A stretch of DNA of 64,000 nt from Streptomyces spectabilis. GTDB lineage: Bacteria > Actinomycetota > Actinomycetes > Streptomycetales > Streptomycetaceae. The notes under the pieces were generated by a model. It had not been told where the DNA came from, made no database searches, and worked only from the letters and a program-made list of their open reading frames with translations. Location of the stretch: positions 9,496,501 through 9,560,500 of the forward strand of contig NZ_CP023690.1 of NCBI RefSeq assembly GCF_008704795.1, read 5' to 3'. Both the position numbers and the translations under genes were made by a program. Positions 50,882-60,351 of this stretch are shown piece after piece (position 1 is the first letter of the stretch; each line of letters starts with the position of its first letter).

Positions 50882-51799
50882 TCAGAACACGGAGAGCCCG
50901 GTGAGCGTGGTGAAGCGGTCGAGCGCGGCGACGCCCGCCACGGAGTTGCCGCGCTGGTCGAGGCCGGGGCTCCACACGCACAGGGTGCAGCGCCCGGGCA
51001 CGACGGCGATGATGCCGCCGCCCACACCGCTCTTGCCGGGCAGGCCCACGCGGTGGGCGAAGTCACCCGCGGCGTCGTAGGTGCCGCAGGTCAGCATGAC
51101 CGCGTTGACCTGCTTGGCCTGGCTGCGGGTGAGCAGCGTGGAGCCGTCGGCCCGTATGCCGTGCCGGGCGAGGAACCCGGCGGCCAGGGCGAGGTCGCCG
51201 CAGGACGCCTCGACGGAGCACTGGCGGAAGTACTGGGAGAGGAGCTCGGGCACGGCGTTGGCGATGTTGCCGTACGACGCCATGAAGTGGGCCAGGGCGG
51301 CGTTGCGGTCGCCGTGCTCGGTCTCGCTGTCGGCCACGTGCTCGTCGAAGGTGAGACGGTCGTTCCCGGACTCGGCGCGCAGGAAGTCGCGCAGCACCCC
51401 GGCCGCGTCGCCGGTCAGGCTCTGCAGCCGGTCGGTGACGACGAGGGCCCCGGCGTTGATGAAGGGGTTGCGCGGGATGCCGTGCTCGTACTCCAGCTGC
51501 ACCAGCGAGTTGAAGGGGTTGCCCGACGGCTCCCGGCCCACGTGCTCCCACAGCAGCTCGCCCTCCAGGCTCAGATCGAGGGCGAGCGTGAAGACCTTGG
51601 TGATCGACTGGGTGGAGAAGGGCTGCTGCCAGTCCCCGACGCCGTACACCGTGCCGTCGAGCTCCGCGACCGCCATCCCGAACCGCCGGGGGTCGGCGGA
51701 GGCGAGCGCCGGGATGTAGTCGGCCGGGCGGCCGCGGCCCGGCAGGCGCTGGATCTCGTCAGCGATGCGGTCGAGGACCGGCTGGAGGGAGGGTGACAC
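50882..51799 (-). CDS. glsA: Glutaminase A
   Basis: 305 aa with a GTG start at 51799. PFSTQSITKVFTLALDL holds the catalytic S-x-x-K of the beta-lactamase-like fold; GNPFNSLVQLEYEHGIPRNPFINAGALVVTD, then DRLTFDEHVADSE, and SGVGGGIIAVVPGRCTLCVWSPGLDQRGNSVAG are the family blocks. It hydrolyses glutamine to glutamate and ammonia in the cytoplasm. The length is standard for bacterial GlsA (about 305-310). Its 3' end converges on the small protein gene at 50853; upstream it is divergent from narG. Confidence 0.95.
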   Translation of the reverse strand: MSPSLQPVLDRIADEIQRLPGRGRPADYIPALASADPRRFGMAVAELDGTVYGVGDWQQPFSTQSITKVFTLALDLSLEGELLWEHVGREPSGNPFNSLVQLEYEHGIPRNPFINAGALVVTDRLQSLTGDAAGVLRDFLRAESGNDRLTFDEHVADSETEHGDRNAALAHFMASYGNIANAVPELLSQYFRQCSVEASCGDLALAAGFLARHGIRADGSTLLTRSQAKQVNAVMLTCGTYDAAGDFAHRVGLPGKSGVGGGIIAVVPGRCTLCVWSPGLDQRGNSVAGVAALDRFTTLTGLSVF

Positions 51800-52121
51800 G
51801 CGTACTTGCTCCGTGTTCGTGCTTCTTGCGGTGGGGCGTCAGTACCTTACGGCAGGTCACGGGCGGAAACGATCAGGGCCGTGGGCGGTGCCCGGAGGCT
51901 GCCTCCACCTGGCCTGTTCCGACGCGCGGGGAACGGGTGAGCGATCGCGCGCTGAACCATTGCAAAGAGCAAGAAAAATAAGTTCTAACTACAACCAACT
52001 GGCCGAAAAATGGTCCACACCAGAGCCTGACCAGGAGCACTCTGACCCTCGATCGATGAGGTGTGTGCCGACGTGACCACCACCGCACGACGGCACCGCG
52101 ATGCCCGAGGGGAGCCCGCAC
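51800..52121. other. AT-rich promoter region of the nitrate reductase operon
   Basis: 322 bp between glsA and narG with no gene. The part 51955-52015 is strikingly A-rich for this genome (AAGAGCAAGAAAAATAAG and GGCCGAAAAATGGTCC stretches). TGGCC-N7-GGTCCA at about 51999-52017 is an imperfect dyad and a candidate site for a redox or hypoxia regulator; I cannot match it confidently to a known box. Confidence 0.5.
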
Positions 52122-55100
52122 ATGGGCAGGGGACGAGGCAGGGCGAAGGCGCGGCGCGCCGCGGCGGACGCCGCCGAGCGGCTGCTGGAGATCGGCCGAT
52201 TACTTCAGAACGCGCCCACGACACCGGAGGGCCGGGCGGTCTTCCGGCCCGGCCAGACCGTCAATGACCAGCCCTACCGGGACCGTTGGGCGCACGACAA
52301 GGTGGTGCGCTCCACCCACGGGGTGAACTGCACGGGCTCGTGTTCATGGCAGGTGTACGTCAAGGACGGCCTGATCACCTGGGAGACGCAGGCCACGGAC
52401 TACCCCTCCACCGGGCCCGACCGGCCGGACTACGAGCCGCGGGGCTGCCCGCGCGGAGCGTCCTTCTCCTGGTACACCTACTCGCCCACGCGCGTGCGGT
52501 ACCCGCTGGCCCGCGGCGTTCTGGTGGAGATGTTCCGGTCCGCCAGGCGGAGGCTCGGCGACCCCGTCGCGGCCTGGGCCGAGATCACCGGCGACCCGGA
52601 GCGGCGGCGCCGCTACCAGGCCGCGCGCGGCCACGGCGGCCTGGTGCGCGTGAGCTGGCAGGAGGCCCTGGAGATCGCCGCGGCCGCGTATGTGCACACC
52701 CTCGGCGCGTACGGCCCCGACCGGATCGCCGGGTTCTCGCCGATCCCGGCGATGTCGATGGCCTCGCACGCCGTCGGCGCCCGCTTCCACGCGCTGATCG
52801 GCGCGCCCATGCTGTCCTTCTACGACTGGTACGCGGATCTGCCCGTGGCCTCGCCGCAGGTCTTCGGCGACCAGACGGACGTGCCCGAGTCCGGGGACTG
52901 GTGGGACGCCGCGTATCTGATGCTGTGGGGTTCGAACGTGCCGGTGACCCGCACCCCGGACGCCCACTGGATGGCCGAGGCCCGCTACCGCGGCCAGAAG
53001 GTCGTCGTCGTGTCGCCGGACTACGCCGACGCGACGAAGTTCGCCGACGAGTGGCTGCACCCGCACCCCGGGACCGACGGCGCGCTCGCCATGGCGATGG
53101 GCCATGTGATCCTGCGCGAGTGCTTCGTCGACCGATGGGTGCCGTACTTCACCGACTACGTCAAACGCTTCACCGACCTGCCCTTCCTCGTCGCCCTGGA
53201 GGAGCGGGAGCAGGGAACGTACGCCCCGGGCTCCTTCGTCACGGCCGTCGACGCGGACCGGGCGCGGGAGGCGCACGCGGACGCGCGGCGCTGGATGCCC
53301 GTGTTCATCGACGCGGTGACGGGCGCGACCGTGGTGCCGAACGGCACCCTCGGCGACCGCTGGGGCAAGGGCGGCGAAGGCCGCTGGAACCTCGACCTCG
53401 GCGACCTCGACCCCCTCCTGAGCCTGCTGGGGCACGCGGACGCCGGAACCGCGACGGTGGTGCTGCCCCGCTTCGACGCAGCGGGCGGAACGGGCGGAAC
53501 CGGCGGGGCGGGCGGCACGGACGGCGCGGAGGAGACGGGCGGAGCCGGAGCCGGCGCGACGGTCCGCCGCACGGTGCCCACGACACGCGTCGGCGGCCGC
53601 CTGGTGACCACGGTGTTCGACCTGATGCTCGCCCAGTACGGCGTGGCGCGCGAGGCCCTGGACGGGAAGCCGCCCGTCCCGTACGAGGACGCGTCGGCCC
53701 CCTGCACCCCCGCCTGGCAGGAAGCCATCACCTCGGTGTCCGCGGGGGCGGTGGTGCGCGCCGCCCGGGAGTTCGCCCGCACCGCGGAGCAGACCCGGGG
53801 CCGCTGCATGATCGTGATGGGGGCCGGGACCAACCACTGGTTCCACTCCGACACGATCTACCGCTCCTTCCTCACCCTGCTGCTGCTCACCGGCTGCCAG
53901 GGCGTCAACGGCGGCGGCTGGGCGCACTACGTGGGCCAGGAGAAGGTCCGCCCCTACGCGGGCTGGCAGCAGCTGGCGACCGGCTCCGACTGGGTCCGCC
54001 CCTCGCGGCAGATGGCCGGCACGCCCTACTGGTACCTGCACACCGACCAGTGGCGCTACGACCGCACCACCGCGGACGCCCTCGCCTCGCCGACCGGGGC
54101 GGGCGCGCTGAGCGGACTGCACACCGCGGACCTGATCGCCCGCTCGACCGGCCAGGGGTGGATGCCCGCCTACCCCACCTTCGCGGCCAACCCGCTGACC
54201 CTGGGGCGGCGCATCCGCGAGGCGGGAGCGGACCCCGGCCCCTGGGTGGCCGCCGAACAGGCGGCGGGCCGCCTCACCCCCGCCTTCCAGGACCCCGACG
54301 ACCCCGCCAACTGGCCCCGCGTCCTGACGGTGTGGCGGGCCAACCTGATCGGCTCGTCGGCCAAGGGCAACGAGTTCTTCCAGCGGCACCTCCTGGGCAC
54401 CACGGACAACGCGAGCGCCGAGGAAGTCCCGCCCGGCGACCGGCCCCAGGACGTCACCTGGCGCGACGAGGCCCCGCGCGGCAAGCTCGACCTGCTGCTC
54501 GCGCTCGACTTCCGCATGACCTCCACCACCCTCTTCGCCGACCTCGTGCTGCCCGCCGCGACCTGGTACGAGAAGCACGACCTGTCCAGCACGGACATGC
54601 ACCCCTACGTGCACGCCTTCTCCCCGGCGATCAACCCGCCCTGGCAGGCCCGCACCGACTTCGAGATCTTCCACGGGCTCGCCGCCGAGGTGTCCCGGCT
54701 CGCCCACGGCCGCCTGGACGTCGCCCACGACCTCGTGGCCACCGCCCTGCAGCACGACACCCCCGGCGAGGCACCGCCACCGGGACCCACCGCACCGCAG
54801 TACGCCCTCGTCGAACGCGACTACCGGGCCATCGCCGACAAGCTCGCCGCGCTCGGCCCGCTGCCCGACGAACAGGGCATGCAGGTCAAGGGAGTCACCG
54901 TCCGCACCACGGCCGAGAGCCACTGGCTGACGGCCCGCTGCGGCACCGCCGCCGAAGGACCGGCCCGGGGCAGGCCCCTGCTGGACACGGACGTCAAGCT
55001 GTGCGAGGCGATCCTGGCCCTCTCGGGCACCACCAACGGCCGCGTCGCCGCCGAAGGGCTGCGCCGGCTGGCCGAACGCTGCGGCGGCGACAGCGGTTTG

Positions 55101-55847
55101 GAGGAACTCGCCGCGTCGGTCGCCGAGCGGCGCGTCGTCTTCTCCGACACGCAGGCCCGGCCCGTGCAGGTCAGCGCCAGCTTCGAGTGGTCCGGCAAAG
55201 AGGCGTCCGACCGGCGCTACGCGCCCTTCACGATCAACACCGAGCACCGCAAGCCCTGGCACACCTTCACCGGACGGCAGCACTTCTACCTCGACCACCC
55301 CTGGATCACCGAGTTCGGCGAACAGCTGCCGGTCTACCGGCCACCCCTCGACCTGGCCCTCCTCGGCGAGCAGCCGACCGCCGACGGCACCTCGGTGACC
55401 GTGCGCTATCTGACGCCCCACTCGAAGTGGTCCATCCACTCCGAGTACCAGGAGAACCTGCTGATGCAGACCCTCGCCCGCGGCGGCCCGGTCATCTGGA
55501 TCAGCGTGAGCGACGCCGAGGCGATCGGCGTGGCGGACAACGACTGGATCGAAGCGGTCAACGCCAACGGCGTGGTCGTCGCCCGCGCCGTCGTGTCCCA
55601 CCGGATGCCACCCGGCACGGTGTTCATGTACCACGTGCAGGAACGCCTGGTGAACGTCCCCAAGTCGGAGCGCACCGGACGCCGCGGCGGTGTCCACAAC
55701 GCCCTGACGCGGCTGCTCGTCAAACCGACCCACCTCATCGGCGGACACGCCCAGTTGTCCTTCGCCCCCAACTACTACGGCCCCACCGGCAACCAGCGCG
55801 ACGCGGTCACCGTCATCCGCTGTCGCTCCCAGGAGGTGCAGTACTGA
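52122..55847 (+). CDS. narG: Respiratory nitrate reductase alpha subunit
   Basis: 1,241 aa from ATG 52122, with GAGGGGAG upstream; ATG 52101 is the alternative. HGVNCTGSCSW (His66, Cys70, Cys74) and a later GCPRG Cys bind the FS0 [4Fe-4S] cluster; YADLPVASPQVFGDQTD holds the Asp ligand of molybdenum; GGGWAHYVGQEKVRP and YFHQ-equivalent PHSKWSIHSEYQENL motifs follow. No Tat signal is needed because NarG faces the cytoplasm. There are two oddities. Leu27 is encoded by TTA (52200-52202), and a Gly/Thr-rich insertion (about residues 453-485, 53482-53570) breaks a loop. The enzyme reduces nitrate to nitrite with electrons from quinol via NarH and NarI. Confidence 0.96.
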   Translation: MGRGRGRAKARRAAADAAERLLEIGRLLQNAPTTPEGRAVFRPGQTVNDQPYRDRWAHDKVVRSTHGVNCTGSCSWQVYVKDGLITWETQATDYPSTGPDRPDYEPRGCPRGASFSWYTYSPTRVRYPLARGVLVEMFRSARRRLGDPVAAWAEITGDPERRRRYQAARGHGGLVRVSWQEALEIAAAAYVHTLGAYGPDRIAGFSPIPAMSMASHAVGARFHALIGAPMLSFYDWYADLPVASPQVFGDQTDVPESGDWWDAAYLMLWGSNVPVTRTPDAHWMAEARYRGQKVVVVSPDYADATKFADEWLHPHPGTDGALAMAMGHVILRECFVDRWVPYFTDYVKRFTDLPFLVALEEREQGTYAPGSFVTAVDADRAREAHADARRWMPVFIDAVTGATVVPNGTLGDRWGKGGEGRWNLDLGDLDPLLSLLGHADAGTATVVLPRFDAAGGTGGTGGAGGTDGAEETGGAGAGATVRRTVPTTRVGGRLVTTVFDLMLAQYGVAREALDGKPPVPYEDASAPCTPAWQEAITSVSAGAVVRAAREFARTAEQTRGRCMIVMGAGTNHWFHSDTIYRSFLTLLLLTGCQGVNGGGWAHYVGQEKVRPYAGWQQLATGSDWVRPSRQMAGTPYWYLHTDQWRYDRTTADALASPTGAGALSGLHTADLIARSTGQGWMPAYPTFAANPLTLGRRIREAGADPGPWVAAEQAAGRLTPAFQDPDDPANWPRVLTVWRANLIGSSAKGNEFFQRHLLGTTDNASAEEVPPGDRPQDVTWRDEAPRGKLDLLLALDFRMTSTTLFADLVLPAATWYEKHDLSSTDMHPYVHAFSPAINPPWQARTDFEIFHGLAAEVSRLAHGRLDVAHDLVATALQHDTPGEAPPPGPTAPQYALVERDYRAIADKLAALGPLPDEQGMQVKGVTVRTTAESHWLTARCGTAAEGPARGRPLLDTDVKLCEAILALSGTTNGRVAAEGLRRLAERCGGDSGLEELAASVAERRVVFSDTQARPVQVSASFEWSGKEASDRRYAPFTINTEHRKPWHTFTGRQHFYLDHPWITEFGEQLPVYRPPLDLALLGEQPTADGTSVTVRYLTPHSKWSIHSEYQENLLMQTLARGGPVIWISVSDAEAIGVADNDWIEAVNANGVVVARAVVSHRMPPGTVFMYHVQERLVNVPKSERTGRRGGVHNALTRLLVKPTHLIGGHAQLSFAPNYYGPTGNQRDAVTVIRCRSQEVQY
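52200..52202 (+). other. Rare TTA leucine codon in narG
   Basis: In frame with both candidate starts (codon 27 from ATG 52122, next codon CTT). In Streptomyces TTA is decoded by the developmentally regulated bldA tRNA. Confidence 0.9.
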
Positions 55848-57481
55848 TGCCCCGTGACGAAGCCACTGTCGGACGCTGCTTGGCACAGGTGGCGATGGTG
55901 ATGAACCTCGACAAGTGCATCGGCTGCCACACCTGCTCGGTCACCTGCAAACAGACGTGGACCAACCGCTCGGGCACCGAGTACGCCTGGTTCAACAACG
56001 TCGAGACCCGCCCCGGACAGGGCTACCCCCGCGGCTACGAGGACCAGGACAGGTGGAAGGGCGGCTGGCAGCTCAAGCACGGCCGCCTCGTGCCGCGCAG
56101 CGGCGGCCGCGCCCGCCGCCTCGCCCGGCTCTTCGCCAACCCCGAACTGCCCTCCCTGAACGACTACTACGAGCCGTGGACGTACGACTACGACAACCTC
56201 ATCACCGCGCCCCTCGGCGACGACGTCCCCACGGCCGCGCCGCGCTCCCAGATCGACGGGCGGCCCACCGCCGTCACCTGGGGCCCGAACTGGGACGACG
56301 ACCTGGGCGGCGGACCCCGGCACCTCGCCGGTGACCCCGTCCTGCGGGACCTCAACGAACAGGTGCGCCTGGAGTACGAGCAGGCCTTCATGTTCTACCT
56401 GCCCCGCATCTGCGAGCACTGCCTCAACCCGTCCTGCGTCGCCGTGTGTCCCTCCGGCGCGCTGTACAAGCGCATCGAGGACGGCATCGTCCTCGTCGAC
56501 CAGGACCGCTGCCGGGGCTGGCGCATGTGCGTCACCGGCTGCCCCTACAAGAAGGTCTACTTCAACCACACCACCGGCAAGGCCGAGAAGTGCACCCTGT
56601 GCTACCCGCGGATCGAGGCCGGACAGCCCACCGTCTGCTCCGAGACCTGCGTCGGCCGCCTGCGCTACCTCGGCGTGATCCTCTACGACGCCGACAAGGC
56701 GGGGGAGGCCGCCGCCACCGCCGACGAGAAGGACCTCTACCAGGCACAGCTGGACTGCTTCCTCGACCCGGCCGACCCCCGGGTCGCGGCCGCGGCCGAG
56801 GCGGCGGGCATCCCGCACGACTGGATCACGGCCGCACGCCGCTCCCCGGTGTACGACCTGATCAGCCGCTACAAGGTGGCCCTGCCCCTGCATCCCGAGT
56901 ACCGGACGCTGCCCATGGTCTGGTACGTCCCGCCGCTGTCACCCGTGGTCGAGTCCCTCACCGCCACCGGCCACGACGGCGAGGACCCCGCCAAGCTCTT
57001 CGCCGCCATCGACTCGCTGCGCATCCCCGTCTCCTACCTCGCCGGTCTCTTCACCGCGGGCGACCCCGCCCCCGTCGAGGCCGCGCTGTGCCGCCTCGCG
57101 GCGATGCGCTCCCACATGCGGCGCGTCAACCTCGGCGAGGAGCAGGACCCGGCCATCTCCCGCGCCGTCGGCATGGACACCGGGGAGATCGAGGCCATGT
57201 ACCGCCTCCTCGCCCTCGCCAAGTACGACGAGCGCTACGTCATTCCCACCGGCTACCACACCACCGCCACCGGCGACGAACCCGACGGCTGCAGCCTCGA
57301 CCACGACCACGGCCCCGGCATGTACGACGCCGAAGCCTTCCACACCCCGCTGCCCGGCACCGCCGAGCCCGAGCCCGAACACGCCGGAACCTCGCTGCGC
57401 GGCCGCGTCAACCTCCTCAACTGGAACGGGCGGGGGCGCCCCGCGGGCCTCTTCCCGGGGCGCGAGGGACACCAGGCATGA
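55847..57481 (+). CDS. narH: Respiratory nitrate reductase beta (iron-sulfur) subunit
   Basis: 544 aa. The ATG at 55847 shares its A with the narG stop (TGATG), and AGGAGG lies at the end of narG. Four ferredoxin-type cysteine groups are visible: CIGCHTCSVTC (about residues 24-34), CEHCLNPSCVAVC (about 188-200), CRGWRMCVTGC (with Trp replacing a Cys, the normal NarH [3Fe-4S] signature, about 221-231) and CTLCYPRIEAGQPTVCSETC. It passes electrons from the NarI haems to NarG. The His/Asp-rich C-terminal stretch (SLDHDHGPGMYDAEAFH) is a variable tail. Confidence 0.97.
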   Translation: MPRDEATVGRCLAQVAMVMNLDKCIGCHTCSVTCKQTWTNRSGTEYAWFNNVETRPGQGYPRGYEDQDRWKGGWQLKHGRLVPRSGGRARRLARLFANPELPSLNDYYEPWTYDYDNLITAPLGDDVPTAAPRSQIDGRPTAVTWGPNWDDDLGGGPRHLAGDPVLRDLNEQVRLEYEQAFMFYLPRICEHCLNPSCVAVCPSGALYKRIEDGIVLVDQDRCRGWRMCVTGCPYKKVYFNHTTGKAEKCTLCYPRIEAGQPTVCSETCVGRLRYLGVILYDADKAGEAAATADEKDLYQAQLDCFLDPADPRVAAAAEAAGIPHDWITAARRSPVYDLISRYKVALPLHPEYRTLPMVWYVPPLSPVVESLTATGHDGEDPAKLFAAIDSLRIPVSYLAGLFTAGDPAPVEAALCRLAAMRSHMRRVNLGEEQDPAISRAVGMDTGEIEAMYRLLALAKYDERYVIPTGYHTTATGDEPDGCSLDHDHGPGMYDAEAFHTPLPGTAEPEPEHAGTSLRGRVNLLNWNGRGRPAGLFPGREGHQA

Positions 57482-58107
57482 GCGACCTCCCCCTCGTCCA
57501 CCAGGCGGCGTCCCTGCTCCTGCTCCACCCGGACGCGGACTGGCCGCACCGGCTCCGCACGGTCACCGACGCCCTCGCCACCGCCCCCGGCCCGCGCGCG
57601 GAGCCGCTGCTGCGGTTCTGCGCGGCCGTCGCCGACGTCCCCGTGCTCGACCTGTCCGCCCGCTACGTCGCCACCTTCGACCGCAGCCGCCGCCGCACCC
57701 TGCACCTGACGTACTACACCGACGGCGACACGCGCCGCCGCGGCCAGTCCCTGCTGCGCTGGCAGGACCTGTACCGCGCGCACGGCTGGCGGCCGCCCGC
57801 CGACGAACTGCCCGACTTCCTGCCCCTGGCCCTGGAGTTCGCCGCCCGCTGCCCCGAACCGGGCCGTGCCGCCCTGCGGGAGCACCGCGCCGCCGTCGAG
57901 CTGCTGCGGCTCGCGCTCCGCGACCACCGCAGCCCGTACGCCGACGTCCTCGAAGCCGTCTGCCGCACCCTGCCCGGCGCCTCGCCCGGCGACCGCGCCG
58001 CCGCCCTGCGCCTGGCCCGCGGCGGCCCGCCCACCGAGACGGTCGGGCTCCTGCCGTTCCCCCGACGAGCCGTCCCGCACCCGTACGAGGAGGAGCCCGT
58101 CCCGTGA
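57478..58107 (+). CDS. narJ: Nitrate reductase assembly chaperone
   Basis: 209 aa with an ATGA overlap with narH. An all-helical protein with the TorD/DmsD/NarJ pattern: HQAASLLLLHPDADW, YVATFDRSRRRTLHLTYYTDGDTRRRGQSLLRW and DELPDFLPLALEFAA. It binds apo-NarG and guides insertion of the molybdenum cofactor and membrane attachment. Its position between narH and narI is the standard order. Confidence 0.95.
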   Translation: MSDLPLVHQAASLLLLHPDADWPHRLRTVTDALATAPGPRAEPLLRFCAAVADVPVLDLSARYVATFDRSRRRTLHLTYYTDGDTRRRGQSLLRWQDLYRAHGWRPPADELPDFLPLALEFAARCPEPGRAALREHRAAVELLRLALRDHRSPYADVLEAVCRTLPGASPGDRAAALRLARGGPPTETVGLLPFPRRAVPHPYEEEPVP

Positions 58108-58853
58108 ACCACCTGCACACCACCCTGTGGGGCGTGCTGCCCTACCTCGTCGTGGCCTTCATGGCCACGGGCACCATGTGGCGCTACCGCTACGACCGGT
58201 TCGGCTTCACCACCCGCTCCAGCCAGCTGCACGAGAGCCGGCTCCTGCGGATCGGCGGCCCCCTGTTCCACTTCGGCCTGCTCCTCGTCATCGGCGGACA
58301 CCTCATCGGCCTGCTCATCCCGGAGGCCTTCACCGACCGCGTCCACGTCCACGAGTGGCTCTACCACGCCAACGCCCTGTTCGTCGGCGGCATCGCGGGC
58401 CTCGCCACCCTCGCCGGGCTCGCGATCCTGCTCTACCGCCGCCTGCGCGTGCCCGCCGTGCGTGGCGCCACCAGCCGCAGCGACCGCGCCGTCTATCCGC
58501 TCCTCGCCGCGGTGATCGTGGCCGGGCTCGCCGCGACCGCCTCCACCACCCCGCCCCACCACTACGACTACCGGCTCGGCGTCTCCGTGTGGGTCCGCTC
58601 CCTGTTCGCCCTCGATCCCGACGTGTCGGCCATGTCCCACGCCCCGTTCGTCTATCAGACGCACACGCTGCTCGGCATGGCGCTGTTCGCCCTGTGGCCG
58701 TTCAGCCGCCTCGTGCACGCCTTCACCGCCCCGGTCGGCTATCTGGCCCGCCCGTACATCGTCTACCGCTCCCGCGGCGCACGGCACGTCCCCGTGAGCC
58801 GTTCCGCCCCGGTGGCCTCCCCGCAGGTACGGAACACCGCCGCCCGCCGGTGA
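58104..58853 (+). CDS. narI: Nitrate reductase gamma (cytochrome b) subunit
   Basis: 249 aa with a GTG start overlapping the narJ stop (GTGA). Five hydrophobic segments begin TLWGVLPYLVVAFMATGTMW; histidines in PLFHFGLLLVIGGHLIGLL and in the late SHAPFVYQTHTLLGMALFALWPFSRLVHAF segment are placed as the b-haem ligands. It anchors NarGH to the membrane and oxidises menaquinol. A basic C-terminal tail (YRSRGARHVPVSR) is cytoplasmic. Confidence 0.96.
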   Translation: MNHLHTTLWGVLPYLVVAFMATGTMWRYRYDRFGFTTRSSQLHESRLLRIGGPLFHFGLLLVIGGHLIGLLIPEAFTDRVHVHEWLYHANALFVGGIAGLATLAGLAILLYRRLRVPAVRGATSRSDRAVYPLLAAVIVAGLAATASTTPPHHYDYRLGVSVWVRSLFALDPDVSAMSHAPFVYQTHTLLGMALFALWPFSRLVHAFTAPVGYLARPYIVYRSRGARHVPVSRSAPVASPQVRNTAARR

Positions 58854-59842
58854 GAGAGGGGCTCCGGCTCCGTGACCGGTGCCGGTCGCTGCCACCGGCG
58901 TGCTTCGCGCCCGTGATGGCGACCGGCATCGTGTCCCGGGCCCTGAACGAAGCCGGGGCCCGCACGGTCTCCACGCTGCTCTTCGCCTTCGCGTGCGCGC
59001 TCTACGCGTGCCTCCTCGCGGCGAGCTGCCTCAAGGCCGGGTGTCACCCGGCCGCCCTCGGATCCGAACTGGCCGACCCGAAGGGGGTGTTCGGCCACTT
59101 CACGTTCGTCGCCGCGTCCGGCGTCCTCGCCGCCCGCCTCGGCCACGGGCCCGCACGCGGGGCGGCGTACGTCCTCCTCGCCCTGGCAGGCGTGGCATGG
59201 GTGGCGCTCGCCCGCTGCCTCACGCGTCTGCCGCGTGCGGCCGCACGCGAGGCCGACGGCACCTGGTTCCTGGCCACCGTCGGCCTCCAGTCGCTGGTCC
59301 TCTGCTTGACCAGCCTGCCGCCGCGCCATGTGCTCGTGCCGTCTGCGCTCGTCCTGTGGTGGTGCGGGGTCCTGCTGTACGCGGTGACCGCCGCCGTGCT
59401 CGGCCGCCGACTGCTGCGCCGTCCGCCAACACCCGCGCGCTGCACTCCCGCGTACTGGGTCGCGATGGGGGCCGTGGCCATCAGCACCCTCGCGGGCACC
59501 CAACTCCACGACCACGAGGCCTCCTTGCCACACGCGCTGCGCGGCACAGTCGGTCTCGCCGTGGTCGTCCTCTGGGGTGGGGCGACCGCTCTGATACCGC
59601 CCCTGCTCGCCACCGGCTGCTGGCGGCACCTGCGCCACCGCGTTCCGCTGACGTACGAACCCGCCCTGTGGTGCGTGGTCTTCCCCGTCGGCATGTACGC
59701 CACCGCCACCGCGCGCGTCACCACCACGCTGGCGCCCCATGCGCCGAGCACCGCCGTGCACCTCCTCGCGTGGGTCGCGGCGGCGGTGTGGCTGACGGTC
59801 CAGGGCCACGCCGTGGCGTCGCGGCGACCGGTCCGGCCATGA
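58850..59842 (+). CDS. TDT-family transporter (TehA/SLAC1-like), nar-linked
   Basis: 330 aa from GTG 58850, overlapping the narI stop by 4 bp. Segments such as FAPVMATGIVSRALNEAG, LLFAFACALYACLLAAS, FTFVAASGVLAARLG, YWVAMGAVAISTLAGTQL and WCVVFPVGMYATATARV give about 10 membrane helices; P-V-M-A-T-G-I and FPVGMY are typical of the tellurite-resistance/dicarboxylate transporter family to which plant anion channel SLAC1 belongs. Translational coupling to narGHJI suggests it moves nitrate, nitrite or a counter-ion for respiration in place of a NarK-type porter (inference). Confidence 0.88.
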   Translation: MREGLRLRDRCRSLPPACFAPVMATGIVSRALNEAGARTVSTLLFAFACALYACLLAASCLKAGCHPAALGSELADPKGVFGHFTFVAASGVLAARLGHGPARGAAYVLLALAGVAWVALARCLTRLPRAAAREADGTWFLATVGLQSLVLCLTSLPPRHVLVPSALVLWWCGVLLYAVTAAVLGRRLLRRPPTPARCTPAYWVAMGAVAISTLAGTQLHDHEASLPHALRGTVGLAVVVLWGGATALIPPLLATGCWRHLRHRVPLTYEPALWCVVFPVGMYATATARVTTTLAPHAPSTAVHLLAWVAAAVWLTVQGHAVASRRPVRP

Positions 59843-59856
59843 GCAGGCACCGTGGG

Positions 59857-60351
59857 TCAGAGCACCAGCCGGCGGAACTCCTCGGCGGCCTCGGGGACAT
59901 GGACGGAGCGGTCGCCCGCCACGTCCAATAGCGCCCGCAACCCCGCCACCAGGCCGGACCGCGCCTCGGGCGGCACCGCTTCGACGAGCTTCGCCACCTC
60001 CCGGCGCCGGTGCCGCAGCACGCGTGCCACCAGGGTGGCGCCCGACGGCGTCAGTGTGAGGATCACCTCGCGTCGGCTGTCGGGATTGGCCCGGCGGTCC
60101 ACGAGGCCGACCGCTTCGAGCCGTACCACCGCACGCAGCGCGGTCGACGCGTTCACCCCAAGCACCTCGGCGAGTTCCGCCAGTTTCACCGGGCCGCACC
60201 CCTCCAGGGCGACCATCGTCCGCAGCTGCGGGAGCGAGAGCGACTCGTCCACCTCGGCCAACGCCCGCGCCGACATGCCCATCACCAGGCGCGAGGCCGC
60301 CATCACCACAGCGACCACGTCTTCTTCCTCGACCACCGCACTCGACACCAT
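59857..60351 (-). CDS. MarR family transcriptional regulator
   Basis: 164 aa from ATG 60351; in-frame starts up to 60432 exist, and none has a strong ribosome site. SLSLPQLRTMVALEGCGPVKLAELAEVLGVNASTALRAVVRLEAVGLVDRRANPDSRREVILTLTPSGATLVARV is the winged-HTH with its wing (DSRRE). It converges on the nar/TDT operon, with only 14 bp between stops, and is divergent from the secreted propeller gene. Its targets are unknown; control of the neighbouring gene or of nar is possible. Confidence 0.88.
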   Translation of the reverse strand: MVSSAVVEEEDVVAVVMAASRLVMGMSARALAEVDESLSLPQLRTMVALEGCGPVKLAELAEVLGVNASTALRAVVRLEAVGLVDRRANPDSRREVILTLTPSGATLVARVLRHRRREVAKLVEAVPPEARSGLVAGLRALLDVAGDRSVHVPEAAEEFRRLVL

